Made by a program: the position numbers and the translations under genes. From contig OZ014420.1 in NCBI GenBank assembly GCA_963965975.1, positions 2,754,001 to 2,818,000 of the forward strand: a stretch of DNA of 64,000 bases, in the 5' to 3' direction. Of the stretch, positions 24,847 to 34,489 are shown in pieces. Numbering within the stretch: the stretch's first letter is position 1; each line of letters begins with the position of its first letter. The notes under the pieces are model-generated. The model saw nothing but the letters and a program-made list of their open reading frames with translations. It did no database searches and was not told where the DNA came from. The stretch is from Xestospongia bergquistia. Lineage: Eukaryota; Porifera; Demospongiae; Haplosclerida; Petrosiidae.

Positions 24847-24938
24847 GCTTTACTAAATGAAGGTGCTAAAACTGTGATATTTGTGAGTGACACAGCAATA
24901 ATTATCATTAAATATTTTATCTTTATTACTAGGTGGTT
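24847..24938 (+). pseudogene. DUF2064-type glycosyltransferase fragment, copy 4, truncated
   Basis: Exon piece 24847-24882 and its 50-bp intron (24883-24932) are present. The second exon breaks off after gtgg, where unrelated DNA begins. The break marks the left edge of the 3-kb interruption of array A that contains the piggyBac transposase. Confidence 0.7.
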
Positions 24939-25364
24939 TGGCATGCGCAAACGCACACTGTAACCAATTTATTTCTGTGGTTTGTAGAGGGAAAGAAATG
25001 TAAGGTTAGTGATGTGAACGCTTTTGCCTTTGCTCGAAGTAAAGTTACATGTTGTGTTCTACGAAGAGTCAAAACAATAGTGAAACGTTGTCCAAGATCT
25101 TGTCATCATAAAGGGAAGTTGGTAGCAAAATTCGCGATCAAGGGCTACATTTACATTTCATTGTTTACTGACAGCGTTTGATTGTGTTCTATTCTAGGGC
25201 TACTTTATGATTGAAAGTTAGTTTCATATATTACTTGTATTTGTATAGAACAAAGAAACGCCTTGAAGTGCATTTGTAGAGTAAAATGTGTATAACATAA
25301 TTTAGTACGTAAATAGCATGAGGATATGATACTATGAGTGTGTGTGTGTGTAGACTACATAATA
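24939..25364. other. Unassigned segment between array A and the piggyBac gene
   Basis: This replaces array sequence after the broken DUF2064 copy. An 82-codon frame (24933-25181, plus strand) is rich in basic residues and cysteine but has no family signature I recognise. A short GT dinucleotide run lies at about 25337-25352. It may be the 3' flank or end of the piggyBac element, but no TTAA plus inverted terminus was found here. Confidence 0.35.
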
Positions 25365-27311
25365 CTAATAATTGTGAAATGCTAGGAAACAGTCACTATC
25401 TGGTTTTCCTGTGAGGGATAGGGTTTTTTTGCACATTTGGCATTCCCACTGTGTCCACTTCAATTGTTTTCCCTTCCTGTAGCAATGAGAGCATTTGCTT
25501 CGCTTTGCTGCCTTCATTGGGAAGTGTAGAGTTGGTACTGAGGGATGAATAGCAGAGGAAGGGCGACCTCTAACTTTTCGACCGTTATAATTCCCAATTA
25601 GCTGTTTTGCCAACTCTGACCTGAAGTCAACGTATTGATGGTATACATGCCCTGTTGATGGTGCATACCTGTGAAGGATGTAGGCATTTGCCAAAGTGAG
25701 TTCAAATAAAAACCAAAAGATGTATTTGTAGAATTTGTGGCTTTTCAGTCGTACACAGTAGTAGTGTCGTAGCTGGTCATTGCAATCAACCCCTCCCATA
25801 TACTTGTTGTAGTCAATAACATTCAAGGGGCAGGTGAAAGTTTTTCTTGTGCCATCCTTTTGTTTTCTGGTTACTGTGCCTTCTTCATTTCTGCAGTTGG
25901 TAGAGAGAACACTTACTGTTTTGTTGTCTTGCCACAATGAGAAAATGCAATTTTCTTTTTCAATTGTCTTGTAATCTCCCCTCTCTGGTAGTCCCTTCTT
26001 AAGAAAAGGCTTAAATTCATCAGGATAGCCTACTCGATTTCATCGAATGCTGCCGCATGCATAGATTGAGTCCTTTAGAAGGTCATTGAAGAGCTGTACA
26101 CTGGTGAAAAAGTTATCGCAGTACACTGTATAGTGTTTGCCAACATGATTCCTGGTTAGATCTTTCACAACCCGTTCATGTATATGTGTTTCCGACCTGC
26201 CTCCCACTTTGCCAAGGTACACCTGAAATTGAGAAACATAGCCATTTATAGCATATGCTCTCATCCAGACTTTTATCCCTCTCTTTGTAGGTTTTTTGGG
26301 AAGATATTGCTTGAGAGAGGATCTTCAATTGAAGGGGATCATGGCCTCATCAATTGAGCTGGCACTGTGAGGATTATATATCTCCAAAAACCTCTCTGAT
26401 ATGGAAGTTATCACCGGTCGGATTTTCCAAAGACGATCATAGCTAGGATCTGTTCGCTTAACCGAATAGGATTCATTCTGCGTGAAATGGAGAAACCGAG
26501 AGATTTCCAAGAATCGTCTCAGAGATATCCTGTCTGCTACTGGGGAGTAATAGTAAGTTGGATCTAATTTCCAGTAATCATAAAGGCATGGTAATTGATT
26601 GATTCCCATTAGAATCATGAATCCAAAATACGCTTGAATTTCAAGCGGTGTTACTTGGTCAAATCTCTCGTAGGCATCAGTTGATAGCACTTCTCGAGCG
26701 TATACATTAGTTTGCTCAGCAATCATATTGATTAGAGCAGGAGTGAAAAGTAAATGGAAGATACCAAGTAGGGTATGAGAGAGGGGAACTGTAGGTTCAC
26801 AAGGAACAGTACAGGGAAGGACAGTAGTAGGCCTGTCAGTGGTAAGGCCAGTTTTAGTTGACTCAAAAAGGATTCACCTGACTCAAATTCAAATGGTTCA
26901 TCAATCTCCATAGCATCACAACTATAGAATTAGAAAAGACAAGCATCAAAGAATTATTTGGAGTGTTGGTATAATAACAGAAGCAGTAGACATGGTTATA
27001 ATAATTCTTTCTTTTGATCTTACCTTTCCAGATTTTCGTCGGTGTCCATTCTGTGTAAAAGAAAATGGAATGAAAAGTACTTAGTGTTTAGTTTGTTTTT
27101 CTAATTATAATGCAATAATATTGTTACTGCATACACATTATTATACATATTATATATACAATAATAACTATTATATATTATACTATATAACAACAATCTC
27201 TTCTTCCTCTTCCACGTCAAAATCATCGTCACTATACTCACAAATAACCTCACCACCAATTTCCCATTCGTTTTCAATCATTTCAACAATATCTTCTGCT
27301 CTGTAATTCAT
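25365..27311 (-). pseudogene. piggyBac (PGBD-type) transposase, interrupted by two TGA codons
   Basis: The main exon (25365-26921) encodes the DDE_Tnp_1_7 domain. The three acidic catalytic positions are visible in IDEAMIPF, YCDNFFTS and MGGVDCNDQ. A C-terminal cysteine-rich zinc module (CSHC ... CQMC) follows, as is usual for this family. Upstream, a 27-bp exon (27024-27050) has clean ag/gtaag borders and joins in frame to give an acidic N-terminus starting MDTDENLE. A possible earlier exon begins with an ATG at 27311 and is also acidic. The frame is stopped by TGA just after IPFN (about 26325) and just after GSIR (about 26040), with good homology continuing in the same frame. A further phase change lies near 26850. 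It is probably an inactive copy; the breaks look like CGA-to-TGA decay. Confidence 0.85.
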
Positions 27312-27333
27312 GGCTAATTACTGCTGAGAGCTA

Positions 27334-27389
27334 AATTTATGGCTGGGTGTGGCAGCTGAGAACTAATTTATGGCTGGGTGTGGCAGCTG
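27334..27389. repeat. Direct duplication upstream of the piggyBac gene
   Basis: The 25-bp sequence beginning aatttatggctgggtg occurs twice, at 27334-27358 and 27365-27389, a 31-bp period. It lies in the presumed 5' region of the transposase gene. No clear TATA box in the right orientation was seen. Confidence 0.7.
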
Positions 27390-27555
27390 TTTCATGAAAT
27401 TATTTGCGTATAAATATCGCGCTCAATTACGACGACGTTGATTGCAATTCTTAATAAAACTAAGGTCATTTTATTGATAAATCATATTTTCGTTCCATAG
27501 ACATTAATGAAGATTTCGGACTGAGTGCATTCCTTCTTCAGCGCTTGGTATTAAA

Positions 27556-27635
27556 GTTGCAAATTTGCAACCGTGGTCGTTTCGTGCATGTTCCAAAAAG
27601 TTGCAAATCTGCAACCTTGGTCGGTAAAGGGTTAA
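27556..27635. mobile_element. piggyBac element terminus with TTAA and subterminal palindromes
   Basis: The sequence ccttggtcggtaaaggg ends at 27631 and is followed by TTAA (27632-27635), the piggyBac target. Just inside lies gttgcaaatctgcaac (27600-27615). A second copy, gttgcaaatttgcaac (27556-27571), is a perfect 16-bp palindrome. Each is followed by tggtcg. These look like the end and subterminal transposase-binding repeats of the element carrying the 25365-27311 transposase. The opposite terminus was not found, so the element is probably truncated. Confidence 0.7.
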
Positions 27636-27668
27636 TAATAATTGTTATAATATACCATTTGTTCATAT

Positions 27669-27957
27669 AATTAGAATTGTAATTTTTAATTTCCAAGTGA
27701 TAGATGGGTGACTTCTCAAAGCAAAAATTGTTTTTTATTAAACCCTCGAAGGTGTGCAATTTGAAGTTTGTGAAATGTATGCCATTGAAAATGTATGGAG
27801 TTTTCTAGTTTGGTACTTTCTCGTAGTGCTAGAGAGCCAAATTTTATATATAAAATGTGCATTTGTGAGCTAAATCGATAGTGCATGTTTCATGTTGATA
27901 GCACGTAAAAAGGCAAAGTTATTCACACATCTGTGTGGCTCTACTCAACTTGGACAG
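27669..27957 (+). repeat. Dispersed repeat, copy 1
   Basis: This segment is the reverse-complement counterpart of 43187-43495. Shared stretches include agagccaaattttatatata, agcacgtaaaa and caaagttattcacac. Divergence is moderate, with small indels. It separates the piggyBac terminus from the remaining part of array A. No terminal inverted repeat or coding potential was recognised. Confidence 0.8.
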
Positions 27958-27959
27958 CC

Positions 27960-29060
27960 TATAGTTCATTGAGCTTTATCTTTAGTTTTAGTGCATCTGT
28001 TGTCTGTACTAAGTCTGTCGTAAGTCATTTGCAAACATATCTGAGTGTTCCTTTTCTCCGTAGTATATAGAATTTAGTAACCAGTATATTTAATACAATG
28101 TCTGAATAACATTAGTCAAGTTTTTCTATTTAGTACAAGCCTATTTACCTCCATTGTCTCAACTTTTGTTTCAGTATGAGCTTGTAATGGTTGGTACTAG
28201 AGGTTTGTACTAGAAATCTTAGACAGCATTACTTCATTTTAGCAACCAATGGGTACTGTATTATTATTTGGTTATTGTGTTGCATATAGTTATGAATATT
28301 ATTATCATATGTGTACCATAAGTTATCTATGCAACATACTTTATAAAATATGAATATTGTGTTATTTAGTCTTGAGTTGTGTGCTGTATCATATGTGAAT
28401 GTGTTTATACAAGTTATTAACTAGTCATTTTAAAACGTAATATCTCACTAGTCCTTTTCTCTGTAAGGTATAGGCTTTAGTAATCAGTATATTGTGTTTT
28501 AGCAACCAGACTTTATATCCTTTCAGCCAAGTCAATCCAAGACAATGATGTTACTTGCTACAGCCCAAGGGCAAATAAATACGGTCAGAGTAGCGGTACT
28601 CCATGTGTATTAGTATATCGTGTATTTTTGTATGAGTGTCAGCTTGTTATGTTTTTGTACTTGTAAGTACTTAACCTTTGCAGGGCTGTTAAGCAAGACA
28701 GAATAAGGAACTGGATTCCATACAGCCAAACCATTTGACAGTGTCCTCTGTAGTAAATCTCAGATAATGATGTTCTTGACTACAACAAAAGGGAAAGACA
28801 ATAGTAACAAATATGGTCAGAGAAGCAGTACTCCACGTCTGTTAGTATATCAAGCTTGACTTTTAAACTAGTCCTTTTCTCTGTGATATATTGACTTTAG
28901 TAAGAAGTATATTTAGTACTATGTTGCAAGTCTGAGTAATATTCATTAAGTAAATATGCTGGTTAATAAAGTATGTTGCATTCCATTTAGCCAAGTCATT
29001 TGGCAGTCTTCCCTGCAGTATTTCTGAGCGAATGATGTTCCTCGGTACATGGTAAAGTAA
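27960..29060. repeat. Array A, continuation after the piggyBac interruption
   Basis: The array A phrases return: ttgagctttatctttag, aagtcatttgcaaacatat, gtactagaaatcttagacag, and a core at about 28681 (ctttgcagggctgttaagc). A decayed membrane-type exon copy lies near 28255-28325. Copies here are more diverged than in the main block, as expected at the edge of an array. Array A was therefore one block before the 3-kb interruption. Confidence 0.85.
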
Positions 29061-29289
29061 TGTATTACATCGTGATAGACTCAAGTAACATGATTTGTTG
29101 TCCTTCTAGGTATACGGATATCAGTGTAATGTTACATTCATATTGTATAACTTAACAATATTACCTTATTTTAAACATACACACACACACATACATGCAG
29201 ATGAAGGAAATAACAATTGGTAAGTATATTAACAATAAAAATGTATAAACATTAACTGGTATTTTGACATAAACTAATACTACAAATAT
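29061..29289. other. Junction between arrays A and B
   Basis: AT-rich linker with a short CA dinucleotide run near 29174-29190. Nothing else was recognised. Confidence 0.5.
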
Positions 29290-29326
29290 AATACTACCAA
29301 ATGTAATACTGCCAAATGTAATACTG
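29290..29326 (+). repeat. Left flanking repeat of array B (inverted partner at 33343-33379)
   Basis: This is a short tandem of aatactgccaaatgt-type 17-mers. The reverse complement, with about one mismatch over 36 bp, sits on the far side of array B. The pair encloses almost exactly array B, suggesting it could mark the ends of an element or of a duplicated segment. Confidence 0.7.
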
Positions 29327-29684
29327 CAAATGTAATATTGTCATTAACATATTTTAACGTCAGTGTAAAATATATTATTCCTTCTCGTTTCTCTTTTGTT
29401 ACCCTAGATTCGCTGCACATCAGGACTAGGCTCAAGACCTCCTCTGTCTCAAAAGAGTCTAGGGAGTAAGTTAAGACCATACAGTACTAGACTACTAGTG
29501 TACATTGATTCATAATACTTCAGGCTCAAGACTCAAGACATTTCTATACTTCGAAGAGTCTGAAGAGTAAGTTAATTGAATACAATACTAGTGTACATTA
29601 ATTCATAATTAATTATTTCTGTTAATTTGTTTTTTATTACAATAGCTTCACTGGACATCAGGATCAAGGATCAAGACATTTCTC

Positions 29685-30172
29685 TAGCCTCGTACCCAGG
29701 CTTTTGCGATAGGAAAGAAAGCCTGGTAACTACTATTACCGCATGCATTTAATTTCCACAGATTCCTTTGAAAGTAGTATACTCTAGGAATCCTCCGTCA
29801 ACTATTGATGTCAAAATTCCTTTAATCACAATGTGAGACTATTTGTAGTACTGATAGAAAGTATTCTTCTGCTCTACTCTATGCTAATGATGGAAAAGAT
29901 GTTTTCGTGTGGTTTTCTATTCCAACAACACTGAACATGTTTGTCGCTCTTTTTGCTTTCATTAAGTATCTACAGAACCAACAAACTCAACTAGCCATGC
30001 CTAAACTCAGTAGTGAATGAAACATCATCAATAGAAACCCAGCCATTTACTTGTAATTTAATTCTAAATCTTGCCATTATGATGTCAGTATATTGCGTAA
30101 ATTACAATAAACGCATGCACAGCAGTAGTTACCAGCTTTCTTTTCTATTGCGAAAACCTGGGTACAAGGCTA
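29685..30172. mobile_element. Mutator-like non-autonomous element, 488 bp
   Basis: Inverted termini tagcctcgtacccaggct ... cctgggtacaaggcta extend for roughly 50-60 bp. Identical 10-bp flanks gacatttctc lie at 29675-29684 and 30173-30182. The interior holds a short plus-strand remnant of the RecQ-like frame (around NDGKDVFVWF) and a long non-coding stretch shared with the 31652 element. It lies in the middle of an array B exon-like block. Confidence 0.87.
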
Positions 30173-31651
30173 GACATTTCTCCATCTCAAGGACTCTTGG
30201 GAGTAAGTCAGTGCTAGTATAAATTTATTCATAATGCATTATTAATCTCTTTTATTACAATAGATTCGCTGGTTGTCAGAGGTCAAGGATGAAGACATTC
30301 CTCTATCTCGATGAGTTTGTCAAGTAAGTTAACAGAATACAATACTAGGTTACATTGATTCATGAAACACGATTACTCTTAACTTCTTTTATTACTATAG
30401 CTTGACTTGATGTCAGTCTCAAGGCTCAAGACATTCCTATATCTCAAAGAGTCTGAAGAGTAAGTTAACTGAATACAATCATAGTGTACATTAATTCATA
30501 AGTCTTAATTCATAATACATCAATTCATAATACTCTTAATCTCTTTTTCATTACTATAGCTTTGTTCGACGTCAGGCTCAAGGCTCAAGAAATTCATCTG
30601 AAGAGTCTAGGGAGTAAGGCTCAAGGCATTCATGTATCTCGATAGGGAGTAAGATCATACAGTACTAGTATAAAGTAATTCATAATGCATCATTACCTTT
30701 AATATCTCTTTTATTGCTATGGCTTCGCTGGATATTGGGATCAAGAATCAAGACATTCTGCTATCTTTAAGACACTGGGGAGTAAGTTCACAGAATACAG
30801 TAGTAGTGTACATTAAGTCATAATACATCATTACTCTTACTTTCTCTTTTATTACAGCATATTACTCTTAATTTTTCTTTCATTACTGTAGCTTCACTGG
30901 ACTTCAGGATCAAGGCTTGAGACATTCCTCTATCACAAAGAGTCTCACTCTGTGGAGTAAGTTAACAGCATACAGTACTAGTGTACATTAATTCATAATA
31001 CCCATTACTCATAATACACATTATTATTACTATAGCTTCGCTGGATATCAGTATCAAGAATCAAGACATTCTGCTATCTCAAAGACACTGGGGAGTAAGT
31101 TCACAGAATACAGTAGTAGTGTACATTAAGTCATAATACATCATTACTCTTACTTTATCTTTTATTATTGCATATTACTCTTAATTTCTCTTATATTACT
31201 GTAGCTTCACTGGACTTCAGGGTCAAGGCTCAAGACATTCCTCTATCACAAAGAGTCTGTGGAGTAAGTTAACCGCATACAGTACTAGTGTACATTAATT
31301 CATAATACCCATTACTCATAATACACATTACTCTCAATTTCTATTTTATTACTATAGCTTCACTGGATATTGCGATCAAGAATCAAGACATTCTGCTATC
31401 TCAAGACGCTGGGGAGTAAGTTAACAGAATACAGTACTGGTATAAATTAATTGATAATGCATCTTATCACTGTAGCTTCATTTGATGTCTGGCTCAAGTC
31501 TCAAGACATTCCTATACTTCGAAGACTCTGAAGAGTAAGTTAACTAAATACGATACTACTGTACATTAATTCATAATATAGCATAGTCTTAATTTGTGTT
31601 TTATTACAATAGCTTTGCTGGATGTCAGGATCAAGGATCAAGATATTTCTC

Positions 31652-32210
31652 TAGCCTCATACCCAGGCTTTCACGATAGAAAAGAAAGCCTGGTAACTAC
31701 TGTTTGTGCATGCATTTAATTTCCACAGATTTCTTTGAAACTAGTATACTCTATGAATCCTCCATCAACTATGACATCAAAATTCCTTTACCCGTAATAT
31801 GAGACTATTTGTATCACTGATATAAAGTTTTCTTCTGCTCTACTGTATGTTCTAAAGCTGCTAGCAATGCCAAATCTATTTCTTAAAAGGAGCAACTCTT
31901 GTTCATTGAAGCTATATATGATGGAAAAGATATTTTCGTGTGGTTTTGTATTCCAACAGCACTGAACAAATTTGTCGTTCTTTTTGCTTTCATTAAATCT
32001 CTGCAGAACCGACAAACTCAGCTAGACATGCCCAAACTCAGTAGTGAATGAAACGTCATCAATATAAACCTGACCCATTTACTTGTCATTTAATTTAAAA
32101 TGTTGTCATTATGATATGAACATATAACATAATTTACAATAATTAAGCGCATACACAAGCAGTAGTTACCAAGCTTTCTTTTCTATCGCGAAAGCCTGGG
32201 TACGAGGCTA
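31652..32210. mobile_element. Mutator-like non-autonomous element, 559 bp
   Basis: Termini tagcctcatacccaggc and gcctgggtacgaggcta are inverted over about 55 bp. Flanks gatatttctc (31642-31651) and gacaattctc (32211-32220) match at 8 of 10 positions. The interior plus strand retains ALLYVLKLLAMPNL, then, after a frame change, KEQLLFIEAIYDGKDIFVW. This aligns with the helicase fragment at 21709-21936, but the Walker A lysine region is lost. The insertion point within the array B unit is the same as for the 29685 element. Confidence 0.85.
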
Positions 32211-33342
32211 GACAATTCTCTATCTCAAAGACTTTTGGCAGTAAGTCAACAGCATTCAGTAGTCAGTACTAGTATGAAGTAATTCATCGCTCTTAATTTC
32301 TCTTGTATAACTGTAGCTTCGCTTGAAGTCAAGATCAAGGCTCAAGACATTCCTCTATCTGAAGATTCTGGGAAGTAAGTCAGCAGCATATAGTACTGGT
32401 GTACATTACTTAAAAAAGACATCATTACTCTTGATTTTCCTTTTATTACCATAGTTTCACTGGACATCATGATGAAGACTCAAGACATTCCTCTACCACA
32501 AAGAGTCTGTGGAGTAAGTTAACCGTACACAGTACTGGTGTGCATTAATTAATAAGTCTTAATTCATAATACATTAATTCATAATACTCCTAATCTCTTT
32601 TTCATTACTATAGCTTTGCTCGACATCAAGCTCAAGGCTCAAGAAATTCATCTGAAGAGTCTAGGGAGTAAGGCTCAAGGCATTTATGTATCTCGAAGAG
32701 TCTATGGAGTAAGATCATACAGTACTAGTATAAAGTAATTCATAATGCATCATAACCTTAAATATATCTCTTTTATTGCTATAGCTTCACTGGATATTGG
32801 GATCAAAAATCAAAGACATTCTGCTATCTGTCAAAGACGCTGGGGAGTAAGTTCACAGAATGCAGTAGTAGTGTACATCATTACTCTTACTTTCTCTTTT
32901 ATTACTGCATATTACTCTTAATTTCTCTTTTCTTACTGTAGCTTCACTGGACTTCAGGATCAAGGTCAAGACATTCCTCTATCACAAAGAGTCTGTGGAG
33001 TAAGTTAACAGCTTACAGTACTAGTGTACATAATTCATAATACTCATTACTCATAATACACATTACTCTCAATTTCTGTTTTATTACTATAGTTTCGCTG
33101 GATATCGGCATCAAGAGTCAAGATTTTCCACGATCTCAAAGACGCTGGGCAGTATGTTAACAGAATACAGTACTAGAGTACATTAATTCATAATGCATCT
33201 ATTAATGTAGCTTCACTGGACTTGTGGATCAAAGCTCAAGACATCTGGATCAAGACTCAAGACAGACATTCCTCTATCTCAAAGAGCCTGGGCAGTAAGT
33301 TAACAACATACAGTAAATTTTGACAAGTAATCTAATGAGTGG

Positions 33343-33379
33343 TAGTATTACATTTGGCAGTGTTACATTTGGTAGTATT
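33343..33379 (-). repeat. Right flanking repeat of array B (inverted partner at 29290-29326)
   Basis: Reads agtattacatttggcagtg then ttacatttggtagtatt, the reverse complement of the left partner. Beyond it the sequence changes to unrelated AT-rich DNA. Confidence 0.7.
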
Positions 33380-33479
33380 ACATATTTATGATAAAATGGT
33401 GTGTCTGTATCTATACTACTCTATATATTGTACCCCATTATACAATTTGTAGTAGTCAGTAAAGGTAAGTATCGAGAAT

Positions 33480-33760
33480 ACAACTATAAAGGTGAGTATA
33501 TCTTCCAGAGAGCCGAGGAAGCCACAAGAGATTAGTTAGTCTGCTTTTGTGAAGGGAATGAGATTATGTAGAGCATTAATGGGTGTGGCTATCGTGGCTT
33601 GATAATTGGGTGTGGTGCTTGCAGCTATGCATTAATTTCCTAGACTACCTGGAGCATTAATTAAAATATGAGGTGTGGTCAAAATAAACCACATCCAAAA
33701 TATTTAATGGGTGTGGCTATCGAAGTTTGATGAGTGGGTGTGGTGCTTGCAGCCATGTAC
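33480..33760. repeat. Direct repeats of about 55 bp beside array B
   Basis: The phrase taatgggtgtggctatcg, then a variable part, then gggtgtggtgcttgcagc occurs at about 33578-33632 and 33704-33757. The intervening DNA has gggtgtgg-like motifs too. No coding function was recognised. Confidence 0.65.
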
Positions 33761-33799
33761 AGGTTTGTGAATATTGTTTACTGATTGTAAGATTCATGC

Positions 33800-34062
33800 A
33801 GGTTTTGCCTAATCCACATTCGCCTATATTATTTTTAATACAATATGGTTATGTTGACCATCTTAGATGTAACTACTCTGATCACGTTCCACAGGAACCA
33901 GTCGAAGATTGGTATATATCAGACAAGTTCACTCCAAATCCAGATCCTCCTGCAGTTCAAATTGATATACCACCACTTGCACAAATTCGTCCTGTTGCTG
34001 TTCGCCATTCTACTTATGTACCTCGACCTGTTGATTGTTTTGCACCCCTGCATCAAGCTTGA
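33800..34062 (+). pseudogene. C-terminal tail of a Gypsy-like retrotransposon polyprotein
   Basis: An open frame ends in a proline-rich, basic tail: around NPDPPAVQ and then VRHSTYVPRPVDCFAP before the stop. Tails of the form RRS-R-RRPVDRF-P are typical of the end of Gypsy/Ty3-type pol proteins. The stop is followed at once by a purine-rich tract and TGTGATAA, as expected where the coding region meets the 3' LTR. No integrase, reverse transcriptase or protease was found upstream, so only the 3' end of an old element remains. An alternative is an unrelated proline-rich ORF. Confidence 0.45.
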
Positions 34063-34080
34063 GAGGGTAGAATGTGATAA
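34061..34080 (+). other. Polypurine tract and LTR-like start, copy 1
   Basis: gagagggtagaa is followed by tgtgataa. This is the usual order of polypurine tract then LTR 5' end (TG) in Gypsy-type retroelements. The second copy lies 845 bp downstream. Confidence 0.45.
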
Positions 34081-34489
34081 CTAGGGATATTCCAGATGAG
34101 CACATGTATATATTGTGTGAGCACATTTTCAGTAGTTTATATTTGTTGTTTTATGTTGAATCTATCTCGGCCAGGTTACAACCCAGATACTGGTATTGGA
34201 GAAAACAAAAGGAAGTATATTTACAGGAAAGTGATAGCTCCTTGTTAAGCAGGTAATAATGCTTAAAAATGAAAAGTGGCATAACATGTAAGTATTACTA
34301 GAAATGCTTTATAAGATAACTACTGTATACATATATAGTGTTGTCATGTTCGTTAGGGCATAATATGAGCTATTTACATGGTAAAATTATATCATAATAA
34401 AACGTTATATAGATAACAACATAATATGAGGTACGTTACTTTGTAATATTATAATATTGGATAGTAATGTAATACATGAAATTGTAAAC

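Larger units (their letters stand above)
3955..24938. repeat. Array A: 21-kb complex tandem array of exon-like units
   Basis: Irregular units of mostly about 190-280 bp, alternating with longer units up to about 610 bp, repeat on the order of 50 times. The core reads: a pyrimidine-rich run ending in ctgcag or ctacag, a 113-bp block beginning ggctgtttagcaagac, then gtaaat. Between cores come recurring phrases such as gtttgtactagaaatc, tcaatgagctttagccc and tatcagtatcagcttg. Longer units add a segment with aagcctgtaataagtc and a second exon-like module. Larger duplications are nested inside, for example about 4770-6160 repeated at about 6450-7720, and 18530-19190 repeated at 19260-19920. The core often stays open in one frame, but many copies carry stops or lost GT, so the array as it stands is not a working gene. 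Confidence 0.9.
29400..33310. repeat. Array B: about 20 exon-like 59-bp blocks with splice-site-like borders
   Basis: Units of roughly 110-170 bp contain a T-rich run and tattactatag, a block of about 59 bp starting cttcgctggatgtcagg and ending gtctgggga, then gtaagttaac. The ag before the block and the gtaagt after it are preserved in most copies, while the stretches between blocks vary in length. Block starts seen include about 29406, 30400, 30890, 31037, 31204, 31358, 32454, 32940 and 33092. All three frames are open in many copies; the block length is not a multiple of three. One frame reads SLDVRIKAQDIPLSQR. No family was recognised. Two Mutator-like elements interrupt the array. Confidence 0.88.

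Noticed and set aside
27121-27306. Plus-strand ORF of 61 codons over the piggyBac 5' region
   Set aside because: It is the antisense of the acidic N-terminal coding sequence of the transposase and has low-complexity composition (Y, I, S runs).
25365-27311. Recoding (selenocysteine or read-through) of the two TGA codons in the piggyBac gene
   Set aside because: No supporting structure was seen, and simple CpG decay of CGA explains both. The transposase is treated as a pseudogene.
27400-27425. TATA box for the piggyBac gene
   Set aside because: The sequence tataaata is on the plus strand while the gene is on the minus strand. The orientation does not fit, so no promoter is called.
34073-34300. 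Complete LTR boundaries for the retroelement copies
   Set aside because: The two copies stay similar past any plausible TG...CA end, so the LTR end cannot be fixed from this window.
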